64,000 nt of DNA from assembly GCF_024721605.1 (NCBI RefSeq), contig NZ_CP102630.1:372001-436000 (forward strand), given 5' to 3'. The translations under genes were made by a program, and so were the position numbers. Below, piece by piece: positions 35,667 through 44,186 of this stretch. The notes beneath the pieces were generated by a model. That model worked only from the letters and a program-made list of their open reading frames with translations, searched no databases and had not been told where the DNA came from. The stretch comes from Sphingomicrobium flavum (GTDB lineage: Bacteria; Pseudomonadota; Alphaproteobacteria; Sphingomonadales; Sphingomonadaceae). Within the stretch, counting starts at the first letter, position 1, and each line of letters opens with the position of its first letter.

Positions 35667-35793
35667 AATGGCTTTGCAGCCGTTGCGGTGCCACCTTAGT
35701 CGGTCGCACGCGCACACCCAGTGCGATGCATGTCGCGACCGCCATCGCGAACGTGATGACGGGGAAATTGTCGTAGAGCGATCCATCTATCAT
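35650..35793 (-). CDS. Small membrane protein, 47 aa, coupled to the PAP2 gene
   Basis: Starts at ATG 35793 behind a clear ribosome site, GGGGGG with 6 bases spacing. The product has one hydrophobic segment (FPVITFAMAVATCIALGVRV) flanked by a short acidic start and a basic end, so it would be a single-pass inner-membrane peptide with the C terminus inside. It ends 17 bases inside the PAP2 gene, so translation should be coupled. No family recognised; only the ribosome site, the helix and the overlap support it. Confidence 0.5.
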   Translation of the reverse strand: MIDGSLYDNFPVITFAMAVATCIALGVRVRPTKVAPQRLQSHYAGAD

Positions 35794-35901
35794 GCTACGC
35801 CCCCCGAAACCTGCATCGCCGTACCGATGTCCCCTACACAGCGGCAATCTGGCAACTGGCCGCGCCATTGTCCATCGCCGTGTCGCAAGGAGGCTGGGCA
35901 T

Positions 35902-37800
35902 TTATTCGAGCGGCTGGCCTGCTCGATGTGCCGGGGACAGCTCCAGCATATAGCCATCGCTCCACCGGTATGACGTCTCGCTGACCGAGAAAGCGGACAA
36001 TTCATCGTCCGTGGCGAGCACCCATGGAAAGGTGTAGACGCGATAGCCCTTGGCGAAAGCTTCGCGGACGAAAGCTTCGTCATCGACCTGCGGATCCTCC
36101 GACGGCAACACCAGGATGTGGCCGGGCTTGAAGGCGAAATCCATCATCAGGCCGATGCCGCCCATGACGATCGACCCTTGAGGCAGGTCGGAGAAATTCT
36201 TCGACATGGTTAGATTGACCCAACGGTCGGTCTGATCGTGGCTGATCGAGGTGATGGTAGAAAAATAACTGGCCATAAGGCCTGCACCGATCGCCGCCAG
36301 CGCGAAGGCATGGACCTGTTGGTACCAGCGCGAAAGCAATGCGCTGACGACGCATGCCAGGCAGACGATCATGAAGACGATCAAGGTCAAGTCCTGCCGG
36401 GCGCCAGCCGCACCCCATTCGCCTAGCGAGAAGTGCAGCGCTAGAGCCAGCGCGCCAAGGACCACGCCCCACCCCATGGTGAAATAGGGTCGTTCGACCC
36501 TTTCCATCAGGCCGGCGATCAGCCAGCAGGCGAGAATGGCGAGCAGCGGCAGCAAGGGCGCCAAGTAACGCATATTGTTGCCGCCGCCGCCATGCCAAGA
36601 CAGCAGGAAGAGGGGGAAGGACCAGGATAAAGCTACGATGGCGATGATGAGCAGGGATTTTCGCTGCTCAGGCGTCGTCTTCAGGCCCACCAGAAGGAAG
36701 AGGCAGCCGATCCACGGCGCGCTCTGTGCGATCGCCTGCTTGCTGTGCCCCCAAAAGAATTTGACGCTCGGGTCCGGCGAGAAAATGCCCGAGCGGCCAT
36801 CTTCGATCGTGCGCGCATCCACTGTCAGCCCCCAGAACCCTTCGAGATAGCGGATGACGATGTCGCGCGTGGGGGTGAAGACCAACAGGGCGATACCGAG
36901 CACTGCTGCAGCGATGGCGCTGATTTTTCGGCCGGGGTGCGGAAAGCCAAGATGCCGCCAACCGAGCAGGGCGAGGCCAGCGACGATGACGAAAATGGCC
37001 GGACCGACATGGGTCGACAGCGCGGTGAAGCCGCCATCCTTGCCATAGGTGATGGGGTTCCAGCTGCCGAACTTCTGTTGGTTGGCAAAGCTGGAAATTA
37101 CCAGCGCCGGGACCATGCCAAGCCCGACCAGCAACATCGAGCGAACGGGTCGCGGCGCATAGAATAAGGCGATGGCGCCGAGGCCGGGCAGCAGCAGCAA
37201 GGTGTCCATGCGGAACAACAGGCCAATGCCGATCACCAGCCCGGCGAGGAGGGCCTGACGATCGGCATCGGGCCGATCCACCTCGAAGGCTCGCAGCGCC
37301 AGCAACAATCCCGCGGTGACGCACAGGATGCTGACGGCATGGGGCCAGACGGCAAAAGCAAATTCGGGAAAGAAGGTTCCTACGGCCAGCAGCAAGGGCG
37401 CGACATTGGCGACCCGATCATCCTTGAACAGCTGGCGGGCGAGCGCACGCGTGACAAACAAGGTCGCCACGGCGGCAAGCGCGTTGACCAGCATCATCCC
37501 GCGCAGGCCGAAGAGCGCAAGCATCGGTGCCCCCGCGAGCGCGCTGCCGACGGGATATTGGGGCACCAGCCCGTTAGGCCCGAACACCATCACATACAGG
37601 CGCAGCGCGTCATGGTTGAATTGGGAGGCGCCGTTCTCCACCGCGAAGCTGCCGGTTTTTCTGAGGGCGTCGGCACCGGCGAAATAGATCGTTTCGTCCA
37701 ATCCCGCGATGCCGGCGGGGGCAAACCATATCCAGACCAGGATCGCAGCGCCGACAAGGTGCGGGAAATAGTAAGGCAGTCGTGCCCAGCGGTCAGCCAT
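35902..37800 (-). CDS. GT-C-fold membrane glycosyltransferase-like protein (GT39/ArnT type)
   Basis: 632 aa with about eleven to thirteen helices and a periplasmic C-terminal domain (about 540-632). The first loop holds the acidic pair in GLDETIYFAGADAL, the usual GT-C catalytic position. Such enzymes use a polyprenyl-phosphate sugar on the periplasmic side to modify lipid or protein. Its ATG overlaps the upstream DUF354 gene by 8 bases, so the two are coupled. Substrate unknown. Confidence 0.8.
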   Translation of the reverse strand: MADRWARLPYYFPHLVGAAILVWIWFAPAGIAGLDETIYFAGADALRKTGSFAVENGASQFNHDALRLYVMVFGPNGLVPQYPVGSALAGAPMLALFGLRGMMLVNALAAVATLFVTRALARQLFKDDRVANVAPLLLAVGTFFPEFAFAVWPHAVSILCVTAGLLLALRAFEVDRPDADRQALLAGLVIGIGLLFRMDTLLLLPGLGAIALFYAPRPVRSMLLVGLGMVPALVISSFANQQKFGSWNPITYGKDGGFTALSTHVGPAIFVIVAGLALLGWRHLGFPHPGRKISAIAAAVLGIALLVFTPTRDIVIRYLEGFWGLTVDARTIEDGRSGIFSPDPSVKFFWGHSKQAIAQSAPWIGCLFLLVGLKTTPEQRKSLLIIAIVALSWSFPLFLLSWHGGGGNNMRYLAPLLPLLAILACWLIAGLMERVERPYFTMGWGVVLGALALALHFSLGEWGAAGARQDLTLIVFMIVCLACVVSALLSRWYQQVHAFALAAIGAGLMASYFSTITSISHDQTDRWVNLTMSKNFSDLPQGSIVMGGIGLMMDFAFKPGHILVLPSEDPQVDDEAFVREAFAKGYRVYTFPWVLATDDELSAFSVSETSYRWSDGYMLELSPAHRAGQPLE

Positions 37801-38833
37801 GTGCGTGCGCCCTTGCGGCTGCGGCCAACACCTTCTCCACGATATATGCGTTCAAATCATCGCCTCCGCGCGCGAAGTTTCCTGCTTTTTCCCGATAGTC
37901 CTGAAGGTCGAGCGCCAGCAGGCGGTCAAGCCCGGCGGCGACCTCGCTCTGCGCGGGCAGGCGCAGGATCAAGCCCAATTCCTCCTGCTCTGTGACATAG
38001 CAGGTGTCCTTGTCGATCTCGACCATGGCGGGGACGCCGAGAATGACTGCTTCGCTGGCGACAGTAATGCTCTCGCCGATGCAGGCACGGCAATGGGCGA
38101 GCAGGTGATGGAACTGGGCTGGCGTTCCGCGATAGCGCCAATCTTCAAACTGGGCAGGCAATTCCGCCTCTGTCGACAGATGGACGCGGCCGCGTTGGGA
38201 CAGATAATCGATCATTTCCATCAGACGCTCGGGGCCGATCCCGCTGCGGCCCTGATCATGATTGGCATTCCAGGCGACCACGCGGACGAGGAAATTGTCG
38301 CGACCTTCCTCAAAACCCGCGGCCTTGGCCTGCTCGAGCGAGGGCTGAAAATAATCGGGGTGGAGATAGGCGAACTGCTTGGCACGGGGGAAGTGATAGG
38401 TGCGCCCCTTGGCGATCGGGCCGCCCCAGGTGGACGGCACATGCCATTCGCCGATGAAGGGCAGGGTGATGGCATTTTGCAGGGTCGCCCATTCGGTATC
38501 GTAAAAGGCGATGCTGGGAATGCCCGCCAGCTTACCGACGTGCGAGGGTGCAACGCCGCCGAAGCCGACCAGCACGTCGGCCTTCACCTTGCGCGCCAGC
38601 TTCCACAGTCGATAATCGCGCAGCACCAATTCGCGTCCCAACCCCAGCATGCCGGTCCCGGCTGTGGTCAGTTTGTGGTGTTCGAAGCCGAATTCGTCGA
38701 GCAGCGGGATCAGTACATCCTTTTCGCGGCTGGCGATCGTCACGGTAGCGCCGCGCCTTTTCCATTCCCGGATGGCATGGTTGAAAAAGAGCGAATTGGC
38801 CGGATGGACCATATCGACGATGATACTTGTCAC
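37793..38833 (-). CDS. DUF354 family glycosyltransferase-like protein
   Basis: 346 aa, cytosolic, GT-B-like fold. Typical beginning TSIIVDMVHPANSLFFNHAIREWKRRG, then VLVGFGGVAPSHVGKLAGIPSIAFYDTEWA and the C-terminal donor side CRACIGESITVASEAVILGVPAMVEID, as in UDP-GlcNAc epimerase/MurG-like folds. DUF354 proteins lie in polysaccharide and lipid-glycan clusters and their reaction is unproven. GTG 38833 with GGGGGC upstream is chosen because the family starts there; an earlier in-frame ATG adds an unrelated basic tail. Confidence 0.85.
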   Translation of the reverse strand: MTSIIVDMVHPANSLFFNHAIREWKRRGATVTIASREKDVLIPLLDEFGFEHHKLTTAGTGMLGLGRELVLRDYRLWKLARKVKADVLVGFGGVAPSHVGKLAGIPSIAFYDTEWATLQNAITLPFIGEWHVPSTWGGPIAKGRTYHFPRAKQFAYLHPDYFQPSLEQAKAAGFEEGRDNFLVRVVAWNANHDQGRSGIGPERLMEMIDYLSQRGRVHLSTEAELPAQFEDWRYRGTPAQFHHLLAHCRACIGESITVASEAVILGVPAMVEIDKDTCYVTEQEELGLILRLPAQSEVAAGLDRLLALDLQDYREKAGNFARGGDDLNAYIVEKVLAAAARAHAHG

Positions 38834-38900
38834 GCTGCGATGCCCCCGGAACACGATCTTGCACTTACGCCATTTTCTTAGAAAGTGCCGGGCTTGCGGG

Positions 38901-38976
38901 CGCAACTGTCATGTTGCGGCGTTCCATAATTGGGACAGGCCTGTGCTTTTGCGGCACCGCAGCTTTTGCGCAAAAG
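38901..38976. promoter_or_regulatory. Divergent control region of the glycan block with stacked inverted repeats
   Basis: Holds CGCAAC-TGTCAT-GTTGCG (38901-38918), two direct copies of GCTTTTGCG (38945-38953, 38962-38970) starting 17 bases apart, and a perfect 14-bp palindrome CTTTTGCGCAAAAG (38963-38976). It lies between the DUF354 gene and the divergent glycosyltransferase. All repeats share the TTGCG core, so one regulator may bind several of them. Confidence 0.55.
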
Positions 38977-38989
38977 GCGAGGCAGCGAT

Positions 38990-39877
38990 ATGACAGAGGA
39001 CATGATTGCCGACATCCTGCCCATCCGCCTTCGGCAAACGCTGCGTGCGATCATCAACACGCCGCGCGTAATGTCGGCGCGCCGCGCTGCGATGCAGCCT
39101 CTTCGTCCGGATGCACGCCCGCACGGACTCGACGGCGAACTGATCGTCTCGCTCACATCCTATCCGGCGCGCTATGACAGCCTGCATCTGACGCTACGTT
39201 CGCTCCTGCAGCAGTCGATCCGGCCCGACCGGTTGATCCTTTGGCTGGCGCATGGTGACATCGCGGCCTTGTCAAAAGCCGTGACAACGCTTTCATCGGC
39301 AGGCCTACAGATCGAAGCCACCGATGACATCCGATCTTTCAAGAAGCTGGTGCCAAGCCTTGAGCGGTTTCCCGAGGCGACAATCGTGACCGCCGACGAC
39401 GACCTCTATTATCCGCCCGATTGGCTGAGAACGCTGGTGAACGCTGCCGCCGACGCGGGCAAGGGGATGATCCAGTGCCATCGGGCCCATCGACTGGGTG
39501 TCGATCATGATGGCAAGATTCTTTCTTATGCCGAACGGCAAAATGACGTTGCCGACGCAGCGGCGCGGAGTGCTTCCCATGATCTGCTGTTTACCACCGG
39601 GGCAGGGACGTTGTTCCCCGCGCGCAGCCTTGCGCCGATCGTGACCGACAGGTCGATGTTCATGCGGCTCTGTCCGCACGGCGATGACCTCTGGTTCAGC
39701 TGGTGCGCAGCATTGGCCGGAACGCCGGTTCGCAAGGTTGGCGACCGGTTCCGGCTGGTAAGCTGGCCGGGAAGCGGCAATGACAGCTTGTGGCAGGCCA
39801 ACGAACGCGGCCGCAACGATGAAATGATCGCGGCGTTGCAGCGCGAATTCGGACCCGGACTGCCGCGTCCGGCCTAG
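38990..39877 (+). CDS. Glycosyltransferase, GT2-like fold
   Basis: 295 aa. After a helical start, the segment LIVSLTSYPARYDSLHLTLRSLLQQS and RLILWL shows a GT-A beginning; the acidic metal motif is TADDDLYYPPDWL. Further on are CHRAHRLG and HGDDLWFSWCAAL. No membrane helices. Donor and acceptor unknown. ATG 38990 follows GAGGC. Alone on its strand in the block; its stop overlaps the UPF0104-like gene by four bases (CTAG). Confidence 0.82.
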   Translation: MTEDMIADILPIRLRQTLRAIINTPRVMSARRAAMQPLRPDARPHGLDGELIVSLTSYPARYDSLHLTLRSLLQQSIRPDRLILWLAHGDIAALSKAVTTLSSAGLQIEATDDIRSFKKLVPSLERFPEATIVTADDDLYYPPDWLRTLVNAAADAGKGMIQCHRAHRLGVDHDGKILSYAERQNDVADAAARSASHDLLFTTGAGTLFPARSLAPIVTDRSMFMRLCPHGDDLWFSWCAALAGTPVRKVGDRFRLVSWPGSGNDSLWQANERGRNDEMIAALQREFGPGLPRPA

Positions 39878-40767
39878 GCAGTGGCAGGGCGGATGCGGTT
39901 GAACAGCCACAACAGGATGGCCGTGAGCGTAAGACCGCACAGATAGGCTATGCGGCCGATGACCGCGACGAGGAAAGCCACTGCCGGTTCGACGCTGACC
40001 AGCTGCGACAATAAGGCGACCGTCGCCTCATAGATCCCCAGGCCTGCGGGAAAGATCATACTGGAGGTGGCCACGAAGCCCGATATCGAAAAGATCGAAG
40101 CTTCGACGAAGTTGAGGCTGACCCCCGCGATCGCCATAAGCACGATGAAGCGAACGGCATCGAGCGGCAGGTTCAACAAGCGTACCGCCGTGATGTTGAG
40201 CAGCGGTCGCCTCCCCTCGCCGCCACGGTGGAGAAGAAGGGTCACCAAGCCCATCGCGCCGGCAATTGCCAGGAAGATGGCGCCGACCAGCGGCGCATCG
40301 AGCAGTATGGCCGCGCCGCCCGCCCACAGGAAGGAGAGCGCGCCCCAGATCAGTGCGGTAAGCACCAGCACCTTGGCGATCTTTGCCCCCTCGACCCCAT
40401 GCGCCTTGAGCCCGCCAATCTTGGATAGGATGGCACCGGGGATGGGTAGGAGGTTGGCCGCACTGCCCATCAAGGTCAGTTCGACAGCATTGCGCATGGG
40501 CATATGCTTGCCGGCGAATTGCGCCGACTGTTTGAGCACATAGCCGTTGAGCAGGGTGTGAATGGGAGCGCCGATCAGGATGAGTAGGATGAAAGGCGCA
40601 AATTCGAGCCGTGCCAGGATATCGGGCGTCGCACGCAGTGACAGGTAGATGCCGCCAACAAACAGTATCATTGCCAGCGGGAGGCCAGCGCGCCGGATCG
40701 TCGTCTTGTGGGTGCGCCAGTATTCCACTGCGCTGGTCAGAGATTTTGCAACATCAACCATTTTCAT
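39874..40767 (-). CDS. UPF0104 / LPG-synthase-TM-like membrane protein
   Basis: 297 aa with about eight helices. The GAPIHTLLNGYVLKQSAQF, MGSAANLLPIPGAILSKIGGLKAHG and FPAGLGIYEATVALLSQLV segments are typical of the lysylphosphatidylglycerol synthase membrane region without the synthase domain. Such stand-alone proteins often sit in glycan clusters and have been proposed to move lipid-linked sugars. ATG 40767 is preferred over TTG 40773. 45 bases downstream of the methyltransferase in the same unit. Confidence 0.82.
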   Translation of the reverse strand: MKMVDVAKSLTSAVEYWRTHKTTIRRAGLPLAMILFVGGIYLSLRATPDILARLEFAPFILLILIGAPIHTLLNGYVLKQSAQFAGKHMPMRNAVELTLMGSAANLLPIPGAILSKIGGLKAHGVEGAKIAKVLVLTALIWGALSFLWAGGAAILLDAPLVGAIFLAIAGAMGLVTLLLHRGGEGRRPLLNITAVRLLNLPLDAVRFIVLMAIAGVSLNFVEASIFSISGFVATSSMIFPAGLGIYEATVALLSQLVSVEPAVAFLVAVIGRIAYLCGLTLTAILLWLFNRIRPATA

Positions 40768-40812
40768 CGCCAACGGCCACAGCGTGACTTTGAGTATTCA
40801 ATCGACGACGCG

Positions 40813-41433
40813 TCACAGGGCGTAAAAATAGAAATCGGCAAAGGACGTATTTTCTTGGTCGCCCTTGTCTTCCGGGAAAGGATTTTCGACCTTCTTCAAC
40901 AATTGCGCCTGTGGCCAGTAAGTCGATATCCAATCCGTAAACCGACGGTGACGTACGTGCGCGGTAAGTCTCTTGTCCTGGTTGCTCGAATAGATCGCGA
41001 CGAACCTGCGAGAAGCTTTAAACAGGTCGGTCATGTATCGTTCAAAGACCTCATCTTCGATGAGGTGGTAAATAACGTCGAGCGACATTGTAAGATCTGC
41101 GGTCGTTCCATCAGGAAGCTGTGTGTAAAACGCCTTTGAATCGTCCTGTGCAAACTTGCTGCGGGTAATCCCAATGGCTGTTTCGCTGACATCGATACCG
41201 ACATATTGCGGATATTTCGCATGCGTTAGCTGTGCGCCGTCACCGGATCCGAATTCAATCACCGATTGAATATCGTTCTCCTTCACGAACTGATTAAGCG
41301 TGTGCGCTTTGAACATCGCAAGGCGGCCGTAAGAGCCTGCGCCGGAGTTTCCTCCACGACGATAGCGGTTCTCCCAATAATCGCCCGACCTGAAATTGAT
41401 CGCACGGATTTTCTGGAATAACTTCCTAAGCAT
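40813..41433 (-). CDS. SAM-dependent methyltransferase, atypical base composition
   Basis: 206 aa class I methyltransferase. Motif I in VIEFGSGDGAQL, acidic end of beta-2 in YVGIDVSETAIG, and DLTMSLDVIYHLIEDEVFERYM as the post-I region. GC is clearly below the neighbours: 31 of 60 in 40861-40920 and 26 of 60 in 41041-41100. ATG 41433 lies inside the end of the upstream GT2 gene (8-base overlap, ATGCTTAG). Probably methylates a sugar in the glycan made here, and may be a recent arrival. Confidence 0.85.
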   Translation of the reverse strand: MLRKLFQKIRAINFRSGDYWENRYRRGGNSGAGSYGRLAMFKAHTLNQFVKENDIQSVIEFGSGDGAQLTHAKYPQYVGIDVSETAIGITRSKFAQDDSKAFYTQLPDGTTADLTMSLDVIYHLIEDEVFERYMTDLFKASRRFVAIYSSNQDKRLTAHVRHRRFTDWISTYWPQAQLLKKVENPFPEDKGDQENTSFADFYFYAL

Positions 41434-42415
41434 CTGATTTCTCTTTCGGAACAACGCTGGCGAGCATGGCGTCGTGCCTTTGCTCCTCCAATTCGCGTAC
41501 TCTTTCCAGCGTCTGCTCGAGCAGGCGGCGGTTGCGGGCGATGAGGTCGGCGACCGCGCCCAGCATCATGGCAATCACGCCGAGGATCAGCAGCACGCCG
41601 CCGATCACCAGCGACTGGATCCGCCCGCCGCCATCACCCTGGATGTAATAGTATAGGAAGCGCAGGATCGGGATCATGCCGATCAGGCTGACAAAGGTCC
41701 CCGCAATCACAAAGGCGCGCAGCGGATAGTACATCGTCCAGGTGCGGATGATCGTGCCTGCCGTCTGACTGATGAACTGGGGGATCGACTTGAACAGCCG
41801 CGAGGGGCGAACCGGGCCGTTGGTGCGGACCGGCACGCTATGCACGGCCTGGCGCTGGCGACCCATCTGGATCAGCATCTCGGTCGTGTAGGAAAAGTCC
41901 GAGGTGATGTTGATGCGCTGGGCGGCGGAACGGCTCATCGCGCGGAAACCGCTCACCGCGTCGGTGATGTGAACGCCTGCCATCTTGCGGACCACCGCGC
42001 TGCCGAGTTTTTGCAGCTTCTTCTTGAAGAAGCCGAAATGGGCATTGTCGGCCACGCCGCGATCGCCGATCACGACATCGGCCTGACCATCGATGATCGG
42101 CCTGACCAGCGCCTCGATATCGCGCGCGTCATACTGATTGTCGGCATCGGTGTTGACGATAATGTCCGCGCCCTCAGCCAGCGCCTGCTTGATCCCGGTG
42201 GCAAAGGCTGCAGCCAGCCCGCGATTGGTGCGATGGCGAACGACATGATGGACGCCCGCCGCGCGCGCCGCAGCCGAGCTGTCGTCCGCGCTGCCATCGT
42301 CGATGACCAGATATTCGATGGCACTGATGCCGTCGATTTGGCGCGGCAGGGCGGCCACCGTTTCCGGCAGATGGTCGGCTTCATTGAAGCAGGGAATCTG
42401 GATAATCAGTTTCAA
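41426..42415 (-). CDS. GT2 glycosyltransferase with two C-terminal membrane helices
   Basis: 329 aa. GT-A start KLIIQIPCFNEADHLPETVAALP, YLVIDDGSADDSS and the metal motif NTDADNQYDARDI. C-terminal helices (FVIAGTFVSLIGMIPILRFLYYYI and LVIGGVLLILGVIAMMLGAVAD) are followed by a short coiled coil. This is the DPM/GtrB layout, suggesting transfer to polyprenyl phosphate. The start is TTG 42415 behind GGGGG; an upstream ATG would add 26 unrelated residues. First gene of the GT2-methyltransferase-UPF0104 unit. Confidence 0.88.
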   Translation of the reverse strand: MKLIIQIPCFNEADHLPETVAALPRQIDGISAIEYLVIDDGSADDSSAAARAAGVHHVVRHRTNRGLAAAFATGIKQALAEGADIIVNTDADNQYDARDIEALVRPIIDGQADVVIGDRGVADNAHFGFFKKKLQKLGSAVVRKMAGVHITDAVSGFRAMSRSAAQRINITSDFSYTTEMLIQMGRQRQAVHSVPVRTNGPVRPSRLFKSIPQFISQTAGTIIRTWTMYYPLRAFVIAGTFVSLIGMIPILRFLYYYIQGDGGGRIQSLVIGGVLLILGVIAMMLGAVADLIARNRRLLEQTLERVRELEEQRHDAMLASVVPKEKSDA

Positions 42416-42455
42416 ATTGTCGCCCCCCGGCCGAAATTTCCAAACGCGAAATGTC

Positions 42456-42493
42456 GTGACAACAGGGGTAAGCGCAAAGCGCGCATTTGTCAC
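42456..42493. repeat. Inverted repeat upstream of the TTG-start GT2 gene
   Basis: GTGACAA (42456-42462) and TTGTCAC (42487-42493) are exact inverses 24 bases apart, in the spacer between two same-strand glycan genes. It may be an operator for the downstream unit. Confidence 0.35.
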
Positions 42494-42532
42494 TCGGCCT
42501 CGAGCAACAGTGCCATAAAGATACGCATGAGT

Positions 42533-42550
42533 GCCGAATGCCTATTCGGC
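42533..42550 (-). terminator. Hairpin at the end of the GT-C-like gene
   Basis: Perfect 7-bp stem GCCGAAT / ATTCGGC with a 4-base loop that includes the stop codon of the gene at 42542. No T run follows on the minus strand, so it is at best a partial terminator or an RNA-stabilising end. Confidence 0.35.
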
Positions 42551-44083
42551 GGGGGCAGAAGAGGCCGCGCTGCGGCGGCGATAAACGCCATAACCCGATG
42601 TCATGCCGATCCGGTCATAGCCTGCCCAGGTATCGACGAAACGCGGGTCTTCAGCGAGGAAAGCTGCATAATCGAAAGGAAGGCCCTCGAAGTAGGATTT
42701 CTGTTGGCGCTCATCGATGAAGACCAATTGCGGCGAATAACGCACCAGATCGTCGACCAGATCGCGCCGCGCTCGACTGGCGACGGCGGCAATGCGGGCG
42801 CAGAGGTCCGGATCTTTCTGGCAATCGGCGCGGTCCAGAGCCACCACTGCGCCCGGGATCAACCATTGTGCAGGATAGCGGCTGGCCCAACGGCCATCGA
42901 CCTCATTCACTAGCGGAAAGGCCGCGCTGACATTGGTGGACATGACGAGAATCGTCATGCTTGGCCGCTCAACGAACTGCGCAAAGGATTGTACCGACCA
43001 GCTATTATAGGGTCCGCGAATGAGCTGCTGGCCCAGCGTCCCGAATGCGGCGAGCATCAGCAGGACTGCCAAGGCGATTTTCTCGCGCAGCAGTCTGGCG
43101 ATCTTCGGTGCGAGCCAGATCAATGATAGCAGCAGGTAGGCTGCGGTCGGCAGGATGTGATAATTCCAGCCTTTGAACTGCACGAAATAGTTGGCGGTAA
43201 AGCCCAAGGCGACGATCAAGATCGTAACCGCCACGTCGTCAAAGGCCTCCCGGCGTAGCCAAAAGACGGCGACCAAGAAGAGGAGCGCCAACAACGCGGG
43301 CTGAGCAAAACGGCGCCACATCTCCAACCCGAAGCTTTGGTAGACCGTATTCGCGATCGGGACGATATCCGCGAGGTATTCCGGGTGACGCGCGACAATG
43401 AAAGCAACATAGGCCAGCGTCGCTGCCGCGATCGTGAGATTGGCAATGGTGAAGGCGGATGCGAGGCTTCTGCGCCGCCCAATTTCAAGCAGGGCCAGTG
43501 CGAACGGGGCGAGATAGAAATAGGGCTTCAGCGCGAAACCGAGCGTCGCCGCGATGCCGATCGCGAATTGCTCTGCCCGCGACAGCCGCACCCGGTCCCC
43601 CAGCATCGCCGCCCAAAAATAGGGTAGGGTGAAAGCGAGCATCAAATGCTCGCGCTGGCCATATTCGCTGATCGGCAGCAGCAGCGTCATGACCGGCGCC
43701 GCAATCCACAGCGAAATGCTGGACCAGCGATCGAGCTTGGCGCGCTTCACGATCGACCCCGCCCACAGGTTGGCCAAGGTGGCCAGCGCCGTGGCATAGG
43801 TCACGTAACCAGCCTTGTCCGACAGGCCGAGAGCATCTGCCAGGGCGAGACCCGGCACAGTCAGGTAAAAAGCCAGTGGCGGATTGATTTCGACGATGTC
43901 GACATAGAGCCGCGCGCCTTCCATGAAACGGCGCGTGGCAATCAGATACCAGCTATTGTCGTGGCTGAGATGAAATTGCGAATAGAAGAGGCTCGCCAGA
44001 ATGCCGGCGGCCATCAGCGCAAGCGCTTGGTGCCTGAAATCCGGCCCTGTGGATCTTCCCTCATTCCCGTCCGGCTGGACCAT
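42542..44083 (-). CDS. Second GT-C-type membrane glycosyltransferase-like protein
   Basis: 513 aa with about eleven helices. The first periplasmic loop contains HLSHDNSWYLIATRRFMEGARLYVDIVEINPP, with the acidic residue pattern of GT39/GT83-type enzymes. C-terminal periplasmic domain from about 400 with CQKDPDLC, a possible disulfide. ATG 44083 follows GGGGGAACG. Divergent from the GtrB-like gene, with a 7-bp-arm inverted repeat between. Likely uses the polyprenyl sugar made by one of the GT2 enzymes here. Confidence 0.8.
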   Translation of the reverse strand: MVQPDGNEGRSTGPDFRHQALALMAAGILASLFYSQFHLSHDNSWYLIATRRFMEGARLYVDIVEINPPLAFYLTVPGLALADALGLSDKAGYVTYATALATLANLWAGSIVKRAKLDRWSSISLWIAAPVMTLLLPISEYGQREHLMLAFTLPYFWAAMLGDRVRLSRAEQFAIGIAATLGFALKPYFYLAPFALALLEIGRRRSLASAFTIANLTIAAATLAYVAFIVARHPEYLADIVPIANTVYQSFGLEMWRRFAQPALLALLFLVAVFWLRREAFDDVAVTILIVALGFTANYFVQFKGWNYHILPTAAYLLLSLIWLAPKIARLLREKIALAVLLMLAAFGTLGQQLIRGPYNSWSVQSFAQFVERPSMTILVMSTNVSAAFPLVNEVDGRWASRYPAQWLIPGAVVALDRADCQKDPDLCARIAAVASRARRDLVDDLVRYSPQLVFIDERQQKSYFEGLPFDYAAFLAEDPRFVDTWAGYDRIGMTSGYGVYRRRSAASSAPAE

Positions 44084-44127
44084 CGCTCGTTCCCCCGCCC
44101 GCCGCGTCAATTTGTCGCTAACCCAGA

Positions 44128-44151
44128 TCGCATAATGTTGGCCATATGCGA
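44128..44151. promoter_or_regulatory. Inverted repeat in the divergent GT-C / GtrB-like promoter region
   Basis: TCGCATA (44128-44134) and TATGCGA (44145-44151) are exact inverses with a 10-base spacer, spanning 24 bases. It lies 44 bases before one start and 35 before the other, a good operator position for both. Confidence 0.5.
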
Positions 44152-44186
44152 AGATGCTGGCTAGGCTAGTGCCCAAGGGGGATGGG

